Below, piece after piece: positions 33,669 to 41,007 of a DNA stretch of 64,000 bases. Made by a program: the position numbers and the translations under genes. The DNA is from Campylobacter sp. (GTDB lineage Bacteria > Campylobacterota > Campylobacteria > Campylobacterales > Campylobacteraceae): NCBI RefSeq assembly GCF_019423325.1, contig NZ_JAHZBQ010000001.1, positions 62,001 through 126,000 of the forward strand, written 5' to 3'. Position 1 is the first letter of the stretch. Each line of letters begins with the position of its first letter. The notes beneath the pieces are model-generated. The model was not told where the DNA came from. It made no database searches and saw nothing but the letters and a program-made list of their open reading frames with translations.

Positions 33669-33840
33669 ATTACGCTAAATTCTACTCAAAATTTTTTGTT
33701 GCAACTACACCCCCAGGGAAGCGGCAAGTCTCCGCAGGAGCGTAACGAGCCCGAACGAAAGGGGGCAGACACTCATAAGAGCGCGATGAGCACCCGCAGC
33801 CCGACGACGGAATCGATAGACAAAGCTTTAGAATTTAAGC
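33611..33840 (+). repeat. Direct duplication of the lipoprotein gene 3' end
   Basis: Bases 33611-33670, which encode the C-terminus of the putative lipoprotein, recur at 33781-33840 with about 52 of 60 bases identical by hand count. A shorter third piece (AAAGCTTTAGAATTTAAGGC) follows near 34127. The copies are no longer in a usable frame. Confidence 0.75.
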
Positions 33841-34225
33841 GGCACTAAATTTCGCTTAAATTTGCTTGTTGCGGCGAATGCTCGCAGAGAAACGATGCTA
33901 AATTCTATTAAAATTTCCCCTGCGCGGCGGTTTCGTTAAAATTTTACTCGCGCGAGCCTCCGCAATGGCGCTATGAACACTTACAAAAAAGTAGCGAATC
34001 TCTGTAAAACGCAACGAGTGCCCCAAGGGCGAGCATTTCTAAAATAAAGCGCGAGTAGTGAATGAAGTTTGGAATTCAAAGCTCGCGCTCTTTGAAGTTG
34101 CTGTAAAGATAAGCGGGTGGCGGCCAGTAAAGCTTTAGAATTTAAGGCTGCTTGTGATAAAACGAGAAAAATTTTACGAAGTAGGGCTATAATGCGCCCC
34201 GCAATTTCAAATTTAAAGGATAGAA
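33669..34225. other. Intergenic region with duplicated gene-end fragments
   Basis: 557 bases. Besides the duplicated fragments it contains a CCCCC...GGGGG-bounded stretch at about 33708-33766 that might fold, but I could not match it to an RNA family. The promoter of the downstream oxidoreductase includes a possible TATAAT at 34187-34192. Confidence 0.4.
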
Positions 34226-34756
34226 ATGAAAACTCTCATTATTTTGGCTCATCCAAATATCGCAAACTCGCTCGTAAACCGCCACTGGAGGGATGCTGTG
34301 CTAGCCCATCCTGATAAGTTCGAGCTTCACGATCTTTACGCGCTTTATGCGGATTTTAAAATCGATGTGGAAAAGGAGCAAAAACTGCTCGAAAGCCACG
34401 ATAAAATCGTGCTTCAGTTTCCGTTTCGTTTTTCAAACTGCACGCCGCTTCTTAAGCAGTGGTTTGAGGATGTTTTTACGCGCGGCTGGGCTTATGGCAC
34501 AGAGAGCGGCGGCAAGCTTAAGGGCAAAAAATTCGCGCTTGCGATCTCACTTGGCGCGACCGAGGCAAACTACTCTAAAAACGGCATTGTGGGCTTTAGC
34601 GTAGATGAGGTGCTAGCGCCATTTAAAGCTACGTTTAATTTCGTCGGCGCAACGACTATGCCTAATTTCGTCTCATACGGCTTTACTTACGATAAAAGCG
34701 AGCAAGCCGTAGAAAATAGCGCGAAAAATTATATAAAGTATTTAAATAAGCTTTAA
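34226..34756 (+). CDS. NAD(P)H dehydrogenase (quinone), flavodoxin fold
   Basis: A 176-residue FMN or FAD-dependent oxidoreductase of the NQO1/KefF/MdaB-type family. It probably reduces quinones or electrophiles with two electrons. Motifs are LIILAHPNIANSLVNRHWRDAV at the N-terminus, DKIVLQFPFRFSNCTPLLKQWFEDVFTRGWAYG (flavin and active-site region) and GKKFALAISLGATEANY. The AAAGGATAGAA ribosome site is good. It appears to stand alone. Substrate cannot be told. Confidence 0.9.
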   Translation: MKTLIILAHPNIANSLVNRHWRDAVLAHPDKFELHDLYALYADFKIDVEKEQKLLESHDKIVLQFPFRFSNCTPLLKQWFEDVFTRGWAYGTESGGKLKGKKFALAISLGATEANYSKNGIVGFSVDEVLAPFKATFNFVGATTMPNFVSYGFTYDKSEQAVENSAKNYIKYLNKL

Positions 34757-35035
34757 ATTCTTTGCTTTTCTAGCCGCCAGCTGCGCGTAAAGCTTTAAAA
34801 TTTTACGTAAGCGACGCGGCGGATTTTTTAAAATTTTCGCTAAAGAAGCTCAAATTTAATCCTAAAATGTTTAAATTTTACCATAAAATTCCGTCCGCGC
34901 TTCGTATGTGATCTCAAATGAAATTCCAAGCAAAATTTCGCGTCTAAATTTGAGCTCAGCTCTTAAATTTTAAAATTTTATCAGAGATTTTTTTATACAA
35001 TTACGGCTGAAATTCGGCCTAAAAAAGGAGAGGGA

Positions 35036-35965
35036 ATGTATAAGCTAAAGCATCTTCTTAGCGCGCAGGATCTGAGCCGCGAGGACATCTACGACTTCAT
35101 CGATCTGGCGCGCGAGTTTAAAGCGCTCAACCGCTCTGACGTCAAAAAATCCGACTCGCTTCGCGGCAAGACGGTCATCAACGCGTTTTTCGAAAACTCC
35201 ACCCGCACCCGCACTAGCTTTGAGATCGCAGCCAAGCGCCTGGGCGCAGACAGCGTAAATTTCACCGCTGCAGACAGCAGCACGAAAAAGGGCGAGACGC
35301 TGATCGACACCATCAGAAATATGCAGGCGATGCACACGGATATCTTCGTGCTGCGCCACAGCTGCTCGGGCGCGGCGAAATTTGTCGCGACCAATTGCGA
35401 TGCATCGATCGTAAATGCGGGCGACGGGTTGAACGAGCATCCGAGCCAGGCGCTTTTGGATCTTTTTACGATAAGCGAGCACAAAGGCAGGATCGAGAAT
35501 TTAAACGTCGCGATCATCGGCGATATATTTCGCTCGCGCGTGGCTAGAAGCGACATCTGGGCGATGAAAAAGCTCGGCATAAACGTGCGGCTCTTCGGCC
35601 CTCCGATGATGCTGCGCGACTGCGACGCGTTCGGCTGCCCGATATGCAAAAGCGTAGAGGAGGCGATCGAGGGCGCCGACGTCATCATCATGCTTAGAAT
35701 CCAGCTTGAGCGGCAAGACGGCGAGCCAAGCTTCCCGAGCGTGCGCGAATACTCGAAATTTTTCGGACTTACCGCGAGGCGCATGCAAGCGGCAAAAGAG
35801 GGCGTCATGATAATGCATCCGGGCCCGATCAACCGCGGCGTGGAGATCAACTCCGACGTAGCCGACGATCCGCGCTATAGCTGCGTTTTAGATCAGGTAG
35901 AAAACGGCGAGGCGATGCGAATGGCGATACTTCATACGATAAATTTAAATAGGAGCGCACGATGA
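35036..35965 (+). CDS. pyrB: Aspartate carbamoyltransferase catalytic subunit
   Basis: Joins carbamoyl phosphate and aspartate in pyrimidine synthesis. The 309-residue protein has FFENSTRTRTSFEIAAKRLGAD (carbamoyl phosphate site), LRHSCSGAAKF, NAGDGLNEHPSQALLDLFTI and MIMHPGPINRGVEI. AAAAAAGGAGAGGGA precedes the ATG. Its last 4 bases overlap pyrC. No regulatory subunit gene (pyrI) is nearby, as is usual in this group. Confidence 0.97.
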   Translation: MYKLKHLLSAQDLSREDIYDFIDLAREFKALNRSDVKKSDSLRGKTVINAFFENSTRTRTSFEIAAKRLGADSVNFTAADSSTKKGETLIDTIRNMQAMHTDIFVLRHSCSGAAKFVATNCDASIVNAGDGLNEHPSQALLDLFTISEHKGRIENLNVAIIGDIFRSRVARSDIWAMKKLGINVRLFGPPMMLRDCDAFGCPICKSVEEAIEGADVIIMLRIQLERQDGEPSFPSVREYSKFFGLTARRMQAAKEGVMIMHPGPINRGVEINSDVADDPRYSCVLDQVENGEAMRMAILHTINLNRSAR

Positions 35966-37242
35966 AAATTTTAATAAAAAACGGCACGATCGTTAATCAT
36001 AACGGCAGCGAGGAAGCAAACGTCCTGATCGAGGGCAATAAAATTTCAAAAATCACGCGCGAGTGTCCCGCCGCAGACCGCGTCATAGACGCTGCGGGCA
36101 AGCCCGTGATGCCGGGTCTTATCGATATGCATGTGCATTTTAGAGACCCGGGGCTCGAATACAAAGACGACGTCATCAGCGGCAGCGAAACCGCGGTCGC
36201 AGGCGGCGTGACGACCTGCCTTCCGATGGCAAATACTAGGCCCGTGAACGACAACTCAAGCATCACTCGCGCGATGATCGCTAAGGCTAAGGGGCGCGGG
36301 CTTATCGATCTGCTACCGATAGGCGCGATCTCGCAGGATTGCAAGGGCGCAAAGATCGTCGAGATGGGCGATATGCTGGAAGCCGGCTGCGTAGCTTTCA
36401 GCGACGACGGGCTGCCCGTGACCGACAGCTCCGTGATGCGACAGGCGCTCGAATACTCCGCTCACTTCGGCTCGTTCGTGATAAATCACAGCGAGGATTG
36501 CTCGCTTTGCCACGGCGGCGTGATGAACGAGGGCAAGGTTAGCGCGATCCTCGGTCTAAAGGGGATGGCGAGCGAAAAAGAGGAGATTATGATCGCGCGC
36601 GATCTGCTGCTTGCCAAAAAGACGGGCGGGCACATCCACATCGCGCACGTAAGCTCGGCGTGGTCGCTAAAACTCATCGAGCAGGCTAAGCGCGAGGGCA
36701 TCCGCGTCACCTGCGAGGCTACGCCGCATCACTTCACCTTCGACGAGCGCGAGTTGATGGGATACGATACGAATTTTAAAATGTCGCCGCCGCTTCGCAC
36801 CCAAAGCGACGTGCAGGCCATCAGAGAGGCGCTTAAAAGCGGTCTGATCGACGCCATCGTGACCGATCACGCACCGCACAACACCGACGATAAATTTGTC
36901 GAATTTGATCACGCGCCGTTTGGAATTTTAGGGCTTCAAACCCTCGTACCGCTTACGCTGCGGCTCGTAAAGCAGGGCGTCATCAGCCTTGAAGACATGG
37001 TGCGCCTCTGCTCGTTTAATCCGGCTAAAATTCTAAATTTAAAAGACAAGGGCGAGATTAAAGAGGGCTTTTTAGCCGACGTCGCGATCATCGATCCGCA
37101 GATTTCCTACGTTTACGACGAGGCGCTAAATAAGTCCAAATCGCGCAACTCGCCGCTTTTCGGCAAGCAGCTTACGGGCGCTGCGGTATGCACGATCAAG
37201 AGCGGCCGCGTGGTCTATGAGTTTCCAAACGTCGTAGCGTAG
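35962..37242 (+). CDS. pyrC: Dihydroorotase
   Basis: Cyclises carbamoyl aspartate to dihydroorotate. A 426-residue class I dihydroorotase with metal ligands in GLIDMHVHFRDPG (H57, H59), a later INHSED and HIAHVSSAW, and the catalytic Asp in IVTDHAPHNTDDK. Its ATG overlaps the pyrB stop codon as ATGA, so the two enzymes of consecutive steps are translationally coupled. This family also supplies non-catalytic partners of PyrB in some bacteria, but the metal residues here are intact. Confidence 0.95.
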   Translation: MKILIKNGTIVNHNGSEEANVLIEGNKISKITRECPAADRVIDAAGKPVMPGLIDMHVHFRDPGLEYKDDVISGSETAVAGGVTTCLPMANTRPVNDNSSITRAMIAKAKGRGLIDLLPIGAISQDCKGAKIVEMGDMLEAGCVAFSDDGLPVTDSSVMRQALEYSAHFGSFVINHSEDCSLCHGGVMNEGKVSAILGLKGMASEKEEIMIARDLLLAKKTGGHIHIAHVSSAWSLKLIEQAKREGIRVTCEATPHHFTFDERELMGYDTNFKMSPPLRTQSDVQAIREALKSGLIDAIVTDHAPHNTDDKFVEFDHAPFGILGLQTLVPLTLRLVKQGVISLEDMVRLCSFNPAKILNLKDKGEIKEGFLADVAIIDPQISYVYDEALNKSKSRNSPLFGKQLTGAAVCTIKSGRVVYEFPNVVA

Positions 37243-37801
37243 GGCGCTCGCGGCGTAGGACTTACGATCGGCGACTTGCGGACGAGCGGCTTTCGTAGCT
37301 CAAATGGCGCTATTGCTTAATTTTAAATTTAGCTAGTTTGGGCGCAACGGCTCGCTTTTAAAATTTTTCGGTGCGATCGGTTCATTTTAAATTTGGTGGC
37401 AGCGTAGGCGTGGCGACTTGTCTTTAAAATTTCATAGCGCGCGTGCGATTGAAATTTCTTTAAAGCGGTTTGTCATTTTTAAAGTGCGCGTAAATTTAAC
37501 GCGCGTCGCCTTGCCTGTGCCGCTCGTAGATTTTGCCTTCGGAATTTTACCAACATGCGCGAGCTGCTCTAAATTTATAACGGCACCTTTTTCGATACGG
37601 CGGCGGCTTTTAAATTTATGTTCGCGGCGGTTGGGAATTCTATCTTTGCGTAGATTTGTTTTTGCTTCACGCGTAAATTTTATCGTGATTAAATTTGTCG
37701 CTAAGGCGCAAAATTTTAAAATTTTGCCGCCGCTAGCTTTTGGCGCGGAGCATAAATAATCCGCCGCATGAACGGGAGCGATCGAAATTTAAAGGATATC
37801 T
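37243..37801. other. Intergenic region after pyrC
   Basis: 559 bases of AAATTTTA/GCGGC mosaic. The 113-codon frame at 37418-37759 is Phe/Arg/Leu-rich without ribosome site or domain and is rejected. AAAGGATATCT at the right end is the ribosome site of the next gene. Confidence 0.4.
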
Positions 37802-38830
37802 ATGAGCGGCGAAATATATCTTTCGTGCGCGCTGTGCGTCGCGCTAAAATCAGCTCTGCGCGGCAATCCTAAGCCACTCCTGCAAGATCAAAAATATATA
37901 AAATATTTAAATTTTGAGTTTGCAAAGGAGCATTTCCGCACCGCAGAGGGTGTGAGCCGCGCAGCGGAGGATGGCGTAAACGACGCAAGTAAAGCTGTGG
38001 AGCAAAAAGATGCGTACGGCGCAGTGCAGAGCAGTGCGACGGACAAAGCCGCCGAGAGCGGCAGTGCAGCGGAGCAAAAGCGCGCGAACAGCAAAGAAGC
38101 GGCAAATGAAAAAGCGGCGAGAAAAAAAGGCGCAGACGAAAGCACGGGCTCGTCGTTTCTGCAAAAGGCGCGTAAATTTTTTACCGAACAAGTCGCGCAA
38201 AAAGGGCGCGAGGACGAGCCGATCTCCGCACGGCGGCGTTGGATAGAGCAGTGCCTAAAGCTCGGTCTGAAGGACGCGGGGCTTAGTATTCCAACTTTCG
38301 CAAAAGATAGAGCGCTTTTGGGCTTTTCGGGGATGAATGTAAACGGCATCGTCTGCCGCTTTGAGGATTTTGACGGCGTTTTTACGCCTGATTGGAAATA
38401 CGATCGCGACAAAAAGGCTTGGTATGTGAAATACGTCGAGCGCCTTTGGCGCGGGATGCCGCGGGATGCGCTAAACGCGCGCGATAACAGCGCAGAATTC
38501 GGGAATGTTTTAGTGCAGATCAGGGATTTTGCGAGCAAGATAGGCTGCGAAAACTTCGCGCAGACGTTTGATAATGCGCTTAAGACGCTGCGGGGCGAAG
38601 TCGCTGTGGGCGAGTATTACGCCGTTTCGTTTGCAGCGCTGCCGCAGCCGAGCTTGAGGGCGTTTGCCGCGGCGGGGATCGCCGATGTATTCGGTGCGAT
38701 GGGTTCTTGGGACGATGAGCCGCCGTCTATGGCGCAAGAAATGGGGCTCGGGGACGAATACGACCGCCTCTCGGACGAGCTCTTGGCGCAGAAAAACTTA
38801 GCGATTTTGTTTGCGATAAACGGCTGGTAG
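37802..38830 (+). CDS. Protein of unknown function with Ala/Lys-rich insert
   Basis: A 342-residue soluble protein that I do not recognise. Residues 1-45 (MSGEIYLSCALCVALKSALR...) and 140-342 look like an ordinary folded domain, rich in aromatic residues, with FEDFDGVFTPDWKYDRDKKAWYVKYVERLW and ending in LFAINGW. Between them, about residues 46-125, lies an Ala/Glu/Lys/Ser-rich low-complexity stretch (KAAESGSAAEQKRANSKEAA and similar) that is probably a flexible insert. AAAGGATATCT precedes the ATG. No neighbour suggests a role. Confidence 0.65.
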   Translation: MSGEIYLSCALCVALKSALRGNPKPLLQDQKYIKYLNFEFAKEHFRTAEGVSRAAEDGVNDASKAVEQKDAYGAVQSSATDKAAESGSAAEQKRANSKEAANEKAARKKGADESTGSSFLQKARKFFTEQVAQKGREDEPISARRRWIEQCLKLGLKDAGLSIPTFAKDRALLGFSGMNVNGIVCRFEDFDGVFTPDWKYDRDKKAWYVKYVERLWRGMPRDALNARDNSAEFGNVLVQIRDFASKIGCENFAQTFDNALKTLRGEVAVGEYYAVSFAALPQPSLRAFAAAGIADVFGAMGSWDDEPPSMAQEMGLGDEYDRLSDELLAQKNLAILFAINGW

Positions 38831-39202
38831 GGCTTTGGCCACAAGAGCTAGAAAGCGCGCTAAGCCTATTTGACAATAAAACAGAGATCAGCGGCGCGCA
38901 AAATTTAGCAAATAAGCCTCGCACGCCGGCATGCGGCGGAGCTCGCGAAATCTTAAATTTACCCCACTGTTTGCCACTTATTATTCTTTGCTTTTAAAGC
39001 TAAATTTACCGCTGATTTGGATATTTTCATCCGCCTTTTTCAAAAATCTTCCGAATGCAGGCGGTTTATGTACATTGCCGAAAAACCTGCAAACCATAAA
39101 ATCAAAAGCGTAAAATCCCAAAGTGCCGAAATTTAACTCTTTTAAAAATACTTTTAGCTTTTTTTCGGTATGTTGCGCGAGTAAATTTTACAAGGAGAAA
39201 TA
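38831..39202. other. Intergenic region before the MBL pseudogene
   Basis: 372 bases. A 60-codon frame at 38931-39113 has no recognisable content. The right end supplies ACAAGGAGAAATA, a strong ribosome site for the next gene. Confidence 0.4.
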
Positions 39203-39865
39203 ATGAAAATAAACAAAATTTTGTTTCTAATCGCCCTATTTTTGGGCTTTGGCACGGCAAACGCACAAGACAGCTTTCAGCATATCAGAAACGCTACCGC
39301 AAAGATAAATTACGCGGGAGTGAACTTTTTGCTTGACCCGTATCTTGCGCCAAAGGGTAAATATCCTGGCTTTGAGGGGACGCTAAACTCACACCTTAGA
39401 AATCCTTTAATAGAACTTCCGATGGATGCAAAAGAGGTGTATAAGGGCGTCGATGCGATCATCGTTACGCACACGCATCCTGATCACTGGGATGAGGTCG
39501 CGGCTGAAATTTTACCTAAAGATATCGTTATCTTTGCTCAGCATAACGATGATGCGGCGCTAATCAAAAAGTAAGGCTTTAAAGACGTAAGAGTGTTAGA
39601 CGAATCGGCCGAATTTAAAGGCGTGAAACTACATAAAGCGGGCGACGCTCGCGTGCTGGCATTTCCTGACAACGGTATCATAATGGGCAAAGCCGACGTA
39701 GCTCACGCCGCAAAAATGCTTAATGGCGCGACTATCATCGCCGTACATATGGACGCCGTAAATCACACGAGCGTAAGTCGTAAGGATCTTCGTGAATTTG
39801 TTAAAAAAGAAGGCATAGAGAGCAAGATCACTATCCCAAATGATGGCGAAATCATCAAATTTTAA
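39203..39865 (+). pseudogene. MBL-fold metallo-hydrolase broken by a stop codon
   Basis: The frame begins MKINKILFLIALFLGFGTANA (signal peptide) and contains the metallo-beta-lactamase zinc motif THTHPDHWDEVA. It stops at a TAA (39572-39574) and continues in the same frame as GFKDVRVLDESAEFKG to 39865. A single base change (for example CAA to TAA) explains the break. Family members usually have a longer stretch with further zinc histidines between the LHKAGDA and LAFPDN regions, so a deletion there is also likely. Intact relatives are periplasmic hydrolases of unknown substrate. A good ribosome site remains. Confidence 0.75.
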
Positions 39866-39929
39866 TCTCAAATTTTACCTTACAAGGCTAGAATTTCTAG
39901 CCTTTATCCTAAAATTTTTAAATTTTTGC

Positions 39930-40702
39930 GGCTCTCTTTAACTTAAGCTCACACAAAGGATCATTAAGTTACGATGGATACTATGAAAAATAAGTATATA
40001 GTTCGTTCAAGAATTTCTGAAGCTAAATTTAGAGAAATTCTAAAGTACTTCACGGAGGATATAGAAGCATCAAAGATATCAAATTTAACTAAAATTTCAG
40101 AAGCAACCCTATGTAAAATCTTTAGAGAAATAAGAGCTCTTATGTCTAAAGAGTGTGAAAAGATAAGCAAATTTAGCGGTGAGATTTCCAAGCCCGCCTA
40201 GAAGCTTCGCTTTGAAATATACGAAAGCTACTTCGAATCTAAGAGAGTAAGAGGAAAAAGAGGTAGAGGAGCAAACGGAAAGCAGCCGGTATTTGGTATG
40301 CTTAAAAGAGACGGCAAAGTTTATACTCAGATAGTTAAAAACTGTTCTGCAAATGAACTGATACCTATATTATCTCAATATAGCGAGCTTGATAGCTCTA
40401 CTATTTATTCAGATTGCTGGAAGGCTTATGACGGTTTGGTTGATTATGCAGCTTTAGCTCATTATAGAGTAAAACACTCAAAGAACGAGTTTGCAAATGG
40501 TAAAAACCATATCAACGGCATTGAGAATTTCTAGGGATATGCTAAACATAGACTAGCTAAATTTAAAGGGATTAAGAAAGAGAATTTCTTGCTTCACTTA
40601 AAAGAATGCGAATTTAGATATAATACTAAAACTACACAGGAAAACTTATATCAGAAACTGTTGAAACTGATAAGAGAGAATCCGCTTAAGTTTAATTGAG
40701 CC
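39930..40702 (+). mobile_element. IS1595-like insertion sequence, inactive
   Basis: A 773-bp element bounded by imperfect inverted repeats: GGCTCTCTTTAACTTAAGC at 39930-39948 and the complement of GGCTCAATTAAACTTAAGC at 40684-40702, 16 of 19 matching. The transposase stop codon lies inside the right repeat. No convincing target-site duplication is visible, which suggests an old insertion. Confidence 0.7.
39974..40699 (+). pseudogene. IS1595-family (ISXO2-like) transposase with two stops
   Basis: One reading frame of 242 codons, broken by TAG at 40199-40201 and TAG at 40532-40534, with no frameshift. The parts are a helical N-terminal domain (KISEATLCKIFREIRALMSK), then KRGRGANGKQPVFGMLKRDG, YSDCWKAYDGLVDYA (second catalytic Asp region) and HSKNEFANGKNHINGIENF. 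After the stop comes GYAKHRLAKFKGI. The order is that of ISXO2-type DDE transposases, where a Trp normally follows IENF (TGG to TAG here). No active product is expected. Confidence 0.8.
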
Positions 40703-41007
40703 TGCATTATTTGCATTACAAGTCTTATAGCGCAAAAATAGTAGATAAATTTTAAAATTTATAAAGGCGTAACGGTAAATTTAATCAAAATTTTGCCGAT
40801 GAAGTTAAATTTTTATGACGAATCCCGCTGTCAAAGTGAAATTTAGCGAAATTTAGGCAGTTAAATTTCAAAGTGAAATAGTCCAAATTTAACGCTCCCG
40901 GTTTAAAATTTAAGTCTATTATTTGTTATGGGCTAGCCGATAGCTCCAAAGTAGCTAGAACAATCCGAGCGGCTAAATTTAACCGCTCAAATTTAAATCG
41001 TAAAAGC
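40703..41007. other. Intergenic region after the IS element
   Basis: 305 bases with no gene. It contains an inverted repeat at 40967-40988, GAGCGG and CCGCTC around a TAAATTTA palindrome, which may end the reductase transcript although no U-run follows. Confidence 0.4.

Noticed and set aside
33700..33770. Possible structured RNA bounded by CCCCC and GGGGG
   Set aside because: No tRNA or known RNA fold could be drawn; the flanks are gene-end duplications.
37418..37759. 113-codon frame after pyrC
   Set aside because: Built of AAATTTTA words and GC stretches, with no ribosome site or domain.
39922..40710. Target-site duplication of the IS element
   Set aside because: The 8 bases outside the two inverted repeats do not match, so none was called.
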